Shown in pieces: positions 51,205-58,982 of a stretch of DNA of 64,000 nt (the first letter of the stretch is position 1; the number at the start of each line of letters is the position of its first letter). The stretch is taken from positions 1 to 64,000 of the forward strand of contig DATFMP010000103.1 in the NCBI GenBank assembly GCA_035266845.1, read 5' to 3'. A program made the position numbers and the translations under genes. The notes under the pieces are model-generated. The model searched no databases, had not been told where the DNA came from, and saw only the letters and a program-made list of their open reading frames with translations. This stretch comes from DATFMP01 sp035266845. GTDB taxonomy: Bacteria > SAR324 > JACQKK01.

Positions 51205-52503
51205 ATGGGGTCCGGTCTCACACAGGGGTTGCGCGAGGTGCTGGCGCTCGCGCTGCTGGCGGCATCGGCGGCGACGCTGGCCGCGTGCGGCGGGCCGTCG
51301 AGCGCGGTGGGCACGGCCGCCTCGCAGTTCGCCGCGCCCGTCTCCGCCGGCGACTACCTGTACTGCATCACCAACGTCGGCCACACACTGACCGTCTACG
51401 ACCTGGCCCGGCGCCAGGTGCGGCCGCAGGCCTCGCGTTACCTGGACCTGGACCCGGTGGGGCCCTGGTTCTCCGGCGGGGCCGGCTACTACCTCTCCCG
51501 GGTGGATACCAGCGGCGCGGGCGCCAACGCCCTGATCCGCTTCGATCCGGTCACGGGCGCGGAAACGGGGCGCCTGCGCTTTCCGGCCGACTCGAACCCC
51601 AACAGCCTGCTCGTGCTGCCTTCGCACCCCGGCGTGGCCTGGGTGGCGCTGCGGGGCAGTACGTTCGACAACTTCGCCACGGACGGCATCTCCGTGGTGG
51701 ACCTGACCACCCTGCGCGACACGGCGTTCTGCGACCTGAACGCCGCCACGGGCACGAGTACCTGCCCCGCGCTCCATCCCGCGGGGGCCGGCACGCTCAC
51801 CTCGCCGCTGGGCTTCCAGTGGGATGCCGCAGGCTGCGGCGGGGCGGGCTGCGCCTACGCCGTGGTCAACGACTTCGACAACTCCGGTGTGCGCAACGGC
51901 TGGCTGCTGGCCCTGCAGCCCGACAGCAGCGGCGTGCCCACGCTGAATCAAGGCGTGCCGCTCGGCCGCAACCCCATGCAGGACGTTGTGCTGGACACGA
52001 CCCGCAGCGCGCTGTGGGTGGTGAACAACGGCGGCTATGTGCACTACGACGCGAACGGTCAGGCGGGTACGCTGCAGGTGCTGGACACGACCAACCTCGC
52101 AGCCGACCCGGATTCGGACGGCTTGGCCGGCACCACGCTGGCCATCGAGAGCGCGGCCACCTGCGGCTCGCCGCCCAGCCCCGACCCCGGCTGCGACCCC
52201 ACCGGCATCTATACGCTGGACGGCTCCACGGGCTGGTTGACGACCTATCCGAACGACGTGCTGCGCACCGTGGATTTGTCCACGCAAGCGCTGGGCACCA
52301 GTCCGGTGCAGGTCACGGGGCCGTTCTTCCCCGTCGCCGATGACCCGGCCAACCCTGGCAACCCGGCGCTGTTCGCGGCTCTGGGCGGACTGGGCCTGGC
52401 GCGGCTGGGCGAGCTTAACGCCATCGCCACCACCCTGCTGCGCGACGACCCGCTGGACGCGGGCCCCGCGCCGCTTTCCTGCACCGAATACACGGTGCCC
52501 TGA
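51205..52503 (+). CDS. Cobalamin-riboswitch-controlled lipoprotein 1 (YncE-like beta-propeller)
   Basis: A 432-aa predicted lipoprotein. The signal ends with the lipobox LAAC near residue 24. The mature protein shows repeated blade-like segments, GDYLYCITNVGHTLTVYDLA, NALIRFDPVTGAETGRLRFP and QDVVLDTTRSALWVVNNGG, as in surface beta-propeller (YncE/SMP-30-like) proteins. Several Cys pairs (CGGAGC, CGSPPSPDPGC) suggest disulfides. GGAGG precedes the ATG at 51205. It is first in a three-gene set behind the B12 riboswitch and may help capture or process corrinoids outside the cell; that role is inferred from regulation only. Confidence 0.7.
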   Translation: MGSGLTQGLREVLALALLAASAATLAACGGPSSAVGTAASQFAAPVSAGDYLYCITNVGHTLTVYDLARRQVRPQASRYLDLDPVGPWFSGGAGYYLSRVDTSGAGANALIRFDPVTGAETGRLRFPADSNPNSLLVLPSHPGVAWVALRGSTFDNFATDGISVVDLTTLRDTAFCDLNAATGTSTCPALHPAGAGTLTSPLGFQWDAAGCGGAGCAYAVVNDFDNSGVRNGWLLALQPDSSGVPTLNQGVPLGRNPMQDVVLDTTRSALWVVNNGGYVHYDANGQAGTLQVLDTTNLAADPDSDGLAGTTLAIESAATCGSPPSPDPGCDPTGIYTLDGSTGWLTTYPNDVLRTVDLSTQALGTSPVQVTGPFFPVADDPANPGNPALFAALGGLGLARLGELNAIATTLLRDDPLDAGPAPLSCTEYTVP

Positions 52504-52524
52504 CCCCTCACGGAAGAGTCACCC

Positions 52525-52983
52525 ATGCCCCGCACTTACCGCCGCCCGCTCCGTTCCGCACTCGTGCCGGCCCTGCTGGCGGTGCTGCTCGCCGCCACGC
52601 TGCTGTCCGGCTGCGGCAGAGACAGCGGCCCGGCAATTATGGGCCACTACACGGACGACTACGGCGGCACGCACGAAATCACGCAAACCACCTGGACGGA
52701 TTCCGGGCCCGGCTATAAGGACGTGTTCCACATCGTCGACTACGACAACCAGCAATTGTATATCCTCGCGCAGAACGACGCGGCCAATGCGTACAATGCC
52801 AGCCTCTACAGCCGCTTCACGTGGACCTATTCGGGTTCCGGACTGTATTACTGCCAGGACCCCTACGACGCCGCGAGCGCGGACGCCGCCCGTTTGGCCG
52901 CACCGCCGGACTCCAGCAACCCGGCAGCGAGCGGGTGCGGGGCCAGCAGCAGCTACCCGTGGACCCGTCTGATTCCGCAATGA
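52525..52983 (+). CDS. Cobalamin-riboswitch-controlled small lipoprotein 2
   Basis: A 152-aa predicted lipoprotein with lipobox LLSGC near residue 32. The mature part is Tyr- and Asp-rich (GHYTDDYGGTHEITQTTWTD, VDYDNQQLYILAQNDAANAY) with one disulfide-capable pair (YYCQD and SGCGASSS). GGAAGAG precedes the ATG. It lies 21 bases after lipoprotein 1 and overlaps lipoprotein 3 by 4 bases (ATGA). No family is recognised. A small beta-rich surface protein is likely. Confidence 0.65.
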   Translation: MPRTYRRPLRSALVPALLAVLLAATLLSGCGRDSGPAIMGHYTDDYGGTHEITQTTWTDSGPGYKDVFHIVDYDNQQLYILAQNDAANAYNASLYSRFTWTYSGSGLYYCQDPYDAASADAARLAAPPDSSNPAASGCGASSSYPWTRLIPQ

Positions 52984-53735
52984 GCCCGCCCCGCACGGGT
53001 CGCCGATGCTGCCGCAGTCCCGCGCTTGCTGTGGCGCTGCTGCTGGCGCTGCTGCTGGCGGGTTGCGGAGGCGACCCCGCGACTCCGGGCATCATGGGCA
53101 ACCGCGTCATCGGCTACGCCCCGGTGGTCGCTTCTGGCGTCACCGCGGCCCAGTGGCCCTGGTTCTTCGACGACGCGCTGGCACTGGGCCCGCCCGGCGG
53201 CACGCTGGACGTGGTCTCGCTGGGCTACGACCCCACTCAGGCGAGCGCCCTGGGCGGGTCGCTCACGCTGGGCCTGGGCACGGCCGGCGATGCCACCGCG
53301 CGCGCCTGCGCGGTGGACGGGCCCGGCGATGACCTGGCGGTGTACGAGAATGCCTTCGTCACGACCAACCCCGCCACAAGCCTGGCGGGCACCTACACGG
53401 AGGTGGCCACGGTGGAGGTGTCCGCCGACAACAACACGTGGTACCTGTTCCCGCCCACGGACGACACCGCAATGGACCCCGTGGACCCCGCGCGCTATGC
53501 GAATCTGGCCGGGGTGACGCCCACGGACCAGGGCGGCGACCGCTTCGACCTGGCGGCGCTGATCGCGGCGCACGGACTGCCGGCGGACTTCCGGGCCTGC
53601 TACGTGCGGCTCACGGACGGTGGCACGCTCTACCCGGACTACGGCAACTCGCAGAGCGACCTGTACGATTCGGGCGCGGACATCGACGCCGTGGAGGCGC
53701 TCAACTCCGTGGACGCGCCGGGGCTGACGCCCTGA
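52980..53735 (+). CDS. Cobalamin-riboswitch-controlled lipoprotein 3 (surface-protein type)
   Basis: A 251-aa predicted lipoprotein with lipobox LLAGC near residue 27. A mature beta-rich domain contains VVSLGYDPTQASALGGSLTLGLG and DGPGDDLAVYENAF. The phrase GDDLxVYENAF is characteristic of cell-surface proteins that, from memory, often sit near B12-controlled genes in other bacteria. Later YTEVATVEVSADNNTWYLFP resembles a discoidin-like strand pair. The start overlaps the previous stop. Together the trio may form an outer-membrane-attached assembly. Confidence 0.7.
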   Translation: MSPPRTGRRCCRSPALAVALLLALLLAGCGGDPATPGIMGNRVIGYAPVVASGVTAAQWPWFFDDALALGPPGGTLDVVSLGYDPTQASALGGSLTLGLGTAGDATARACAVDGPGDDLAVYENAFVTTNPATSLAGTYTEVATVEVSADNNTWYLFPPTDDTAMDPVDPARYANLAGVTPTDQGGDRFDLAALIAAHGLPADFRACYVRLTDGGTLYPDYGNSQSDLYDSGADIDAVEALNSVDAPGLTP

Positions 53736-53922
53736 CGGACCGCGCCCCGGGCTGCATCCGGCGGCGGCGGTTGCATCCGCGGCCCATTCCGCTTACGTAA
53801 TGCGTGTGAGCAACTGCGGTGCCCGGCGTGCGGCGGGAATCTTGCACGCTTCGCCGCAGAGCCGGTCGGCAGGCCCCAGGCCTCCCGGCGACGGCCCGCA
53901 ACGCATCGCACCGGTGATCTCC

Positions 53923-54360
53923 ATGCTCGGCAGACCGCAATCGGCGCTGGGACGCGCCCTCCTGCTTCTGGCGGCCCTGTGGCTGATGGGCCTGGGCGGC
54001 GGCACGGAGGGTGGCGCGGGTTCCAGCATCCCCATCCCGCAGCAGAACTTCACGGTGACGGTCGCGGACCGCTCCGGGCAGTCCCTGGAGGCCAAGCGCT
54101 TCACCTGGGAAGGCAAGGTGGAGTTCCGCGGCCAGATCGGCAACGCCACGGTGAGCCTGCCCTTCAGCAAGGTGAAGTCCGTGCGCGTGCAGCCGGTCAA
54201 CGGCGACAAAACGCCGGGCACGGTGAAGGCCACCGTCACGCTGCGCAGCGGTGAATCGGTGGACGTGGGGATCGACCGCACAAGCAAGTGCTATGGCGAG
54301 ACGAAGTTCGGCAACTACGAGATCTTCTTCAAGGACGTGGCCAGCATCGACTTCCAGTAG
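53923..54360 (+). CDS. Small exported hypothetical protein
   Basis: A 145-aa protein. The N-terminus has a signal-like segment ALGRALLLLAALWLMGLGG. The mature part is beta-rich with a repeated strand rhythm (FTVTVADRSGQSLEAKRFTW, VEFRGQIGNATVSLPFSKVK, KATVTLRSGESVDVGIDR). No family is recognised. It lies 187 bases after the lipoprotein trio and just before tRNA-Ser. Whether the riboswitch also covers it cannot be judged. Confidence 0.55.
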   Translation: MLGRPQSALGRALLLLAALWLMGLGGGTEGGAGSSIPIPQQNFTVTVADRSGQSLEAKRFTWEGKVEFRGQIGNATVSLPFSKVKSVRVQPVNGDKTPGTVKATVTLRSGESVDVGIDRTSKCYGETKFGNYEIFFKDVASIDFQ

Positions 54361-54409
54361 CCCCGCCCCCGGTGAGGACACCCGGGCCACGGCACCGGTC
54401 CGCGCCCGC

Positions 54410-54439
54410 TTGTGCTCCCCACCGCACTTCGCCTATAGT
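54410..54439 (+). promoter_or_regulatory. Promoter of tRNA-Ser
   Basis: TTGTGC at 54410-54415 and TATAGT at 54434-54439 with an 18-base spacer, about 85 bases upstream of the tRNA. Confidence 0.5.
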
Positions 54440-54525
54440 ATTGGATTGCAGGGCCGCCATTGCCGCTGCCGGGCGCAGGAAGCGCCGGGCGCGGTCACCT
54501 CGCGGCCGGCTCTGCCCCGGAATGT

Positions 54526-54616
54526 GGAGAGATGACCGAGCGGTTGAAGGTGCACGCCTGGAAAGCGTGTAGGTGCCAAAAGTGCCTCGAGGGTTCGAAT
54601 CCCTCTCTCTCCGCCA
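54526..54616 (+). tRNA. tRNA-Ser(GGA)
   Basis: A class II tRNA with long variable arm. The acceptor GGAGAGA pairs with TCTCTCC. The anticodon stem CACGC/GCGTG holds loop CTGGAAA (anticodon GGA), and the variable arm is AGGTGCC/GTGCCT-like. The T arm GAGGG-TTCGAAT-CCCTC is normal. Discriminator G and 3' CCA are encoded, unlike tRNA-Gly in this window. Confidence 0.96.
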
Positions 54617-54675
54617 CTTCCCCCCGCCAGACTCCCAGATTCGAACGCAAAGACGGCTAAGGGCCGTCGCTGCCC

Positions 54676-55632
54676 CTACTGCTGCCCGGTCGGCGGCTGC
54701 AGCAGCACGGGCTTGAGGTGCTGCGTGAAGAAGGCGGTGAGGCCTGCGCGGTTGAGGTGGTCTGTATCGAAGAAGTGGCCCGGGTCGGTGGGCACCTGCG
54801 AGAAGTCGCGGAAGGGCACATCCCGCTCGGCCAGCAGATGTGCCACGGATTGGTCGAACCTATCCTCGTTGGGCATGAGCTGACGGAACCGGGCCGGCAC
54901 GGGCGTCTTGATGACGACCAGCCCCACCCCGCGGGCTCGCACAAAGTCCACGAACGCCGCGAAGTCGCCCAGGTAGCGTGCGAAGGTGCGGGCGTCCTCC
55001 GCGCCGTCCGGGAAGAGATAGTCGATGCGCTTGCGGTCCGCACTGGCCGAGGGACGGTGTACGCGCTCGAACTGCGCCTCGCCCTCCCAGATGTCCCGCT
55101 GCAGGCGCTCGCGGTTGTTGATCTTGGAGAAGCCCGTCACGTAGTCGAGCAGCGCGCGGGGATCGATACCCTGGCGCAGGGTATAGGCCAGCAGGCGCTT
55201 GGCCACGGCGGCGTCCAGGGGCGTCCGCCGCAGCAGCTTGGCGTCCGCGAAGCGCTCCTCGTTCCAGGCGCGGGAGTGGAACGCGAACGAATCGACCACG
55301 TAGAGCACGGCGGCGGTCTGGTGGTCTTCCAGGAAGCGCTCCAGCACGAAGCGGTTGTAGATCACGCCGGTACCGGGCGTGGCCAGGTTCAGGATGCGCC
55401 GCCCGGTTTCGCGCTCCATGTAGGCGTTGAAGTCCGCGAAGTCGAAGGGCATCGCGTGGGAGGCGCCCAGGATCACCCAGTCGTAGCGCCGCTCGGGGGC
55501 GGTCACGATCTTGTAGACCGGATTGGTGTCGCCCGTGCGGTACAGCAGGCTCTCCGCGGCCGCGTACAGCCCCGCGTAGAGCACGAGGCCGATGGCCACG
55601 AACAGCAGCGCGGGCTTGGCGAGATGTTTCAT
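54676..55632 (-). CDS. SGNH-like acyltransferase partner of MBOAT (AlgX/DltD-like)
   Basis: A 318-aa protein with an N-terminal membrane anchor (LLFVAIGLVLYAGLYAAA). The exported domain shows VILGASHAMPFDFADFNAYM near residue 55, matching the SGNH block I region (GxSH). A late DTDHLNRAGLTAFF near residue 291 has the D-x-x-H catalytic pair. It follows a MBOAT acyltransferase gene by 58 bases. By analogy with alginate acetylation or D-alanylation, it would move an acyl group onto an envelope polysaccharide in the periplasm. Confidence 0.78.
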   Translation of the reverse strand: MKHLAKPALLFVAIGLVLYAGLYAAAESLLYRTGDTNPVYKIVTAPERRYDWVILGASHAMPFDFADFNAYMERETGRRILNLATPGTGVIYNRFVLERFLEDHQTAAVLYVVDSFAFHSRAWNEERFADAKLLRRTPLDAAVAKRLLAYTLRQGIDPRALLDYVTGFSKINNRERLQRDIWEGEAQFERVHRPSASADRKRIDYLFPDGAEDARTFARYLGDFAAFVDFVRARGVGLVVIKTPVPARFRQLMPNEDRFDQSVAHLLAERDVPFRDFSQVPTDPGHFFDTDHLNRAGLTAFFTQHLKPVLLQPPTGQQ

Positions 55633-55690
55633 GGCTGCCTCGTGCCGCAGCGCACCCGCGCATGGCAGGCGCGCAGCGGCGTGGCTCCGC

Positions 55691-57163
55691 TCAGAACTGC
55701 ATGTAGATGAACTCGCGCGCCTGCCAGCGGCCCAGGATCAGCAGGGCCGCCAGCACCGCGTAGTACGCGGCCCAGCGCACGGCCACCGGCATGGCGGCCA
55801 AGCGCTCCCACAACGGCCGGCGCTCGTCCAGCACCTCCACCGCCATCAGCAGCGCGATCAGGCACACGGCCTGGAGGTGCGCCACCGTGAACGGATAGCG
55901 TGTGATCATCGCCGGCATGTGGCCCAAGCCGGTGGCGATGCGCCGCAGCACCAGCAACGCCTGGCTCACCGAGTCCGCGCGGAAGAATACCCACGCCACC
56001 AGCACCAGGTGGAACGTGAGCAGCACCCGCAGCACCGCCAACACGGGACTGGCCTGCACGCGCGGCATCAGGCCGCCCAGCCGGCGCCAGAGGGGCGCCG
56101 TGGCCAGCCCGACCCACTGGTAGAAGCCGTTCAGGGCGCCCCACACGAGGAACGTCCAGCCCACGCCATAGCCCAGGCCTGCATGCCAAAGGCCGCTCAC
56201 GGCAAACACCAGCATCACGTTGGCATAGCGACGCACCTGCCCGGCGCGGCTGCCGCCCAGCGGAATGTACAGGTAGTCGCGGAACCAGTGCGCCAGCGAG
56301 ATGTGCCAGCGGTTGCCCCAGAACTCCGCGGTGCTGCGCGAGAGATAGGGCCGGCGGAAGTTCTCCATCAGCTCGATGCCGAACAGGCGCGAGACCCCGA
56401 TGGCGATGTCCGTGTAGCCGGAGAAGTCGCAGTAGATCTGGAACGCGAAGAAGTAGGCGCCCAACACCAGCTCCACCGGCGAGATGTAGGCCGCCAGGTG
56501 GAAGCTGCGGTCCACCATGGGCGCCAGATTGTCCGCAATGACGACCTTCTTGAACAGCCCCCACACGATGAGCTGCAGCCCCGCGACGAAGCGCTCCGGC
56601 TCCACGCGCAGCCCCGTGCGCAACTGCGGCAGAAAGCTGGTCGCCCGCTCGATGGGCCCCGCGAAGATCTTGGGGAAGAACGCGACGTACAGCGCCAGCT
56701 TGCCGGCGTGCCGCTCCGTCGGCAGGCGGCCCGCGTACACGTCCACCAGGTAGCTGACCGCCGAAAAGGCGTAGAACGAAAGCCCGGCGGGGTTACGCAG
56801 GCCCAGCCGCGGCAGGGTCAGGCCCGGCTGCAGGCCCAGCGCCGCCACGCTGAAGCGCTCCAGCTCACCGGCGAGGAAGTCGTAGAACTTGAATGTGACC
56901 AGCAGCCCCAGCACGGCCACCAGCCCCACCACCAGCAACACCCGGCGCAGCCGCGGGCGGTCGGGGAGACCCATGCCCCAGCCGCAACCGAACACGAGCA
57001 GGGTCACCGCGCCCAGGTAGACGGCGTTGACCGGCACCCAGGCCGCATAGAACAGGTAGCTGGCCAACAGCAGCCACGCCCAGCGGTAGCGCACGGGCAG
57101 CAACGCGTGCAGCACCACCGCCAGCGGGAGCAGCGCCAGGAAGCTGAACGAGGTGAACAGCAT
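55691..57163 (-). CDS. MBOAT-family membrane O-acyltransferase (AlgI type)
   Basis: A 490-aa polytopic acyltransferase. Typical segments are FKFYDFLAGELERF near residue 85, LPRLGLRNPAGLSFYAFSAVSYLVD in the centre and IELMENFRRPYLSRSTAEFWGNRWHISLAHWFRDYLYIPLGG near residues 255-295. The catalytic His is in VSGLWHAGLGYG near residue 325. It would carry acyl groups across the membrane for transfer by the SGNH partner encoded next. It is 46 bases after a cytochrome c gene on the same strand. Confidence 0.93.
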   Translation of the reverse strand: MLFTSFSFLALLPLAVVLHALLPVRYRWAWLLLASYLFYAAWVPVNAVYLGAVTLLVFGCGWGMGLPDRPRLRRVLLVVGLVAVLGLLVTFKFYDFLAGELERFSVAALGLQPGLTLPRLGLRNPAGLSFYAFSAVSYLVDVYAGRLPTERHAGKLALYVAFFPKIFAGPIERATSFLPQLRTGLRVEPERFVAGLQLIVWGLFKKVVIADNLAPMVDRSFHLAAYISPVELVLGAYFFAFQIYCDFSGYTDIAIGVSRLFGIELMENFRRPYLSRSTAEFWGNRWHISLAHWFRDYLYIPLGGSRAGQVRRYANVMLVFAVSGLWHAGLGYGVGWTFLVWGALNGFYQWVGLATAPLWRRLGGLMPRVQASPVLAVLRVLLTFHLVLVAWVFFRADSVSQALLVLRRIATGLGHMPAMITRYPFTVAHLQAVCLIALLMAVEVLDERRPLWERLAAMPVAVRWAAYYAVLAALLILGRWQAREFIYMQF

Positions 57164-57209
57164 GGGGCCCGCCCCGTCAATGCTCTGTCAAGTCAGGCCG
57201 CGCGGGCGA

Positions 57210-57812
57210 TCAGTACGATGCGCCGCCGGCGCGGAGTTCCTCAGGTACCAGGTCTGCCGGAATCCCGGCATTGATCACCAAGTAGCTGGCCAGGGCCTCG
57301 CGCTGTGGCTCCGAGAGCTCGATCTCGATGTGACTGGGCTTGTGCATCGTGCCCAGCCAAGCCGTTTTGGTGCGGGCCTGGGTCACGACCACGGTGATGA
57401 TGTGGCAGAATTGGCAGTTGTTCATCGCCAGGTCGCGCCCGTCCTGCGGCAGCACCTTGCCCCAGTCCGCCTTGGCCAGTTCCGCCGGCACCTTGCCCAC
57501 CGGCAGCGGCATGTTGAACGACAGGTAGTCCGCCAGCGTCAGCAGTTCCTTGTCGCTCAGCGCCTTTAGTGCCGGAAGGGCCCCGGTGCGTGCCTTCAGG
57601 TAGCCCAGCCACTCCTCGCGGGTGTGCTTGCCCGTCAGCAGCGCGCGCACCTCCTGCGCCGGCGGGCGGCTCTGCACCACCTGCGTCAGCAGCGTCCTGC
57701 CCCCGGAGGGGATGAAGGCGAACACGTCCTCCGATTCCGCGGCCTGCGGCTGGCCCAGCGCGCCGACGAGCAGCAGCGCGGCCAGGCAGGCCCACATGCG
57801 CATGGTCTTCAT
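57210..57812 (-). CDS. Secreted c-type cytochrome (paralogue B)
   Basis: A 200-aa protein with a signal peptide (CLAALLLVGALGQPQAA). A single heme site, NNCQFCH, is near residue 130. The first half (residues about 28-95) has the same strand-helix layout as the second, ending LSDKELLTLADYLSFNMP, but lacks CxxCH. The second half ends LSEPQREALASYLVINAGIP, where the usual Met ligand position has become AG, so heme ligation may differ. GGAAGAGAG precedes the ATG. It pairs with the cytochrome at 57944-58507. Confidence 0.8.
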   Translation of the reverse strand: MKTMRMWACLAALLLVGALGQPQAAESEDVFAFIPSGGRTLLTQVVQSRPPAQEVRALLTGKHTREEWLGYLKARTGALPALKALSDKELLTLADYLSFNMPLPVGKVPAELAKADWGKVLPQDGRDLAMNNCQFCHIITVVVTQARTKTAWLGTMHKPSHIEIELSEPQREALASYLVINAGIPADLVPEELRAGGASY

Positions 57813-57943
57813 GGCTCTCTCTTCCACACAGGTGCCGCGGCCACACGGCGGCCTCCGCGCGCGCCCCTGGCGCGGAGCAGCGAATCGTGCGGCGGCGGGC
57901 ACGGCACGCTGCGCGGCGTGTTGGGCGCCGGCCGGGCTGCGAA

Positions 57944-58507
57944 TCAGAAGCGCAGCTCCGGCGGCACGTCGTCGATCTTCATGGGCATGTTGATGGCCGA
58001 GTAGCGGCTGAACGTCTCCCGCTCCTGCTCGGTCATCGTGATCTCGCGATGGAAGGGCGTCTGGAACTCGGCCTGCCATGCCGCCAAGTCGCGATCCTGC
58101 GTCAGGTATCCGGTGAACAGGGAGTGGCAGAACTGGCACTGGTTCCAGGCCAGCTCGCGCCCGTCCGGCGGCAGGGCATCGCCGATCTTGCCGGCCTTCC
58201 CGGCCGCTTCCAGCACACCTTCCGCCAGCGGCATGTTCACCGCCAGATAAGCGGCCAGCGTGCGCAGCTCCTTATCGCTCAGCGCGGCTTTGTGGGCGGC
58301 CAGCGCCCCGCTCCACTCCTCCTCGGTGTGCTTGGTGGCGGCAATACGGCTCAGCTCCGCCATGTCCGGCGGGCTGCCCAGCACCTGCAGCAGCAGCGTC
58401 TTGCCGCCCTTGGGCATAAACTCGTAGCCTTCCTGCCCCCACGCCGGCAACGCCAGCACCAGGGCGAAGCACACCATCACCGGCACCCAGCGCCCCTTGC
58501 CTCTCAT
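57944..58507 (-). CDS. Secreted c-type cytochrome (paralogue A)
   Basis: A 187-aa protein, clearly homologous to its neighbour at 57210. The signal peptide is PVMVCFALVLALPAWG. The heme-binding motif WNQCQFCHS is near residue 122. The first half ends LSDKELRTLAAYLAVNMP and the second ends MTEQERETFSRYSAINMP, so both halves keep the Met of a cytochrome fold, but only the second has CxxCH. It would shuttle electrons in the periplasm. It lies 20 bases after the YgiT-like gene and is a plausible acceptor for the exported E1 dehydrogenase. Confidence 0.82.
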   Translation of the reverse strand: MRGKGRWVPVMVCFALVLALPAWGQEGYEFMPKGGKTLLLQVLGSPPDMAELSRIAATKHTEEEWSGALAAHKAALSDKELRTLAAYLAVNMPLAEGVLEAAGKAGKIGDALPPDGRELAWNQCQFCHSLFTGYLTQDRDLAAWQAEFQTPFHREITMTEQERETFSRYSAINMPMKIDDVPPELRF

Positions 58508-58527
58508 GGCTCCTCTCGTGCGTCTCG

Positions 58528-58803
58528 TCAGCGTCGCAGGCCGGCATCCAGCGAGAACACCGGCACCCGCAGCTCGGCCTGGGCCCGCTCGGGCGGGAAG
58601 CCCTCGCCCCGCAGCAGGTCGATCCGGGCCACGGTGGAATCGTCGTAGTACTGCTCCTGACAGCGCTCGCAGACCAGCGCGGGAATGTCCTCGATGACGA
58701 CCAGCCGGTCGTCGTGCCAGAAGGCCGAGCGCACCCGCTCCTCGCGGAGTGCCCCTTCGCCGCACTGCTCGCAGGTTTGCGCAACAGACTCGTTCGGCTC
58801 CAT
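58528..58803 (-). CDS. YgiT/MqsA-type zinc-finger protein without a toxin partner
   Basis: A 91-aa protein. Two CxxC pairs, CEQCG near residue 11 and CERCQEQYYDD near residue 45, form the YgiT-type zinc site, and IEDIPALVCERC matches the family. MqsA antitoxins carry a C-terminal DNA-binding domain, which is missing or very short here (ends VFSLDAGLRR). No MqsR-like toxin is next to it. The gene lies between E1 beta and the cytochromes and might be a redox- or zinc-linked accessory. Confidence 0.78.
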   Translation of the reverse strand: MEPNESVAQTCEQCGEGALREERVRSAFWHDDRLVVIEDIPALVCERCQEQYYDDSTVARIDLLRGEGFPPERAQAELRVPVFSLDAGLRR

Positions 58804-58926
58804 TGCCCCTCACGCTCCACGTCATGGATTGGAATGCATCGCCGGACGGCCGCGCATACCAAACCCTGCATTGCGCGCCACCGGCGATTGCCCGGCGAGG
58901 CACCGGAAGCCCGGCGCCCCACCGGC

Positions 58927-58956
58927 AAAACCGGCACGGGCCGAAGCCCGCACCGG
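58927..58956 (-). terminator. UUCG-loop hairpin downstream of E1 beta
   Basis: On the reverse strand CCGGTGCGGGC-TTCG-GCCCGTGCCGG forms an 11-bp stem (two G-U pairs) capped by a TTCG tetraloop and followed by TTTT. It begins 26 bases after the E1 beta stop. It may end or attenuate transcription before the cytochrome genes. Confidence 0.65.
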
Positions 58957-58982
58957 CACCGGCTCTCCTGGGCGGTTGCCCG

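Noticed and set aside
58528..58803. Toxin-antitoxin locus
   Set aside because: Only the YgiT-like half is present; no toxin-sized partner is adjacent and the DNA-binding half is missing or very short.
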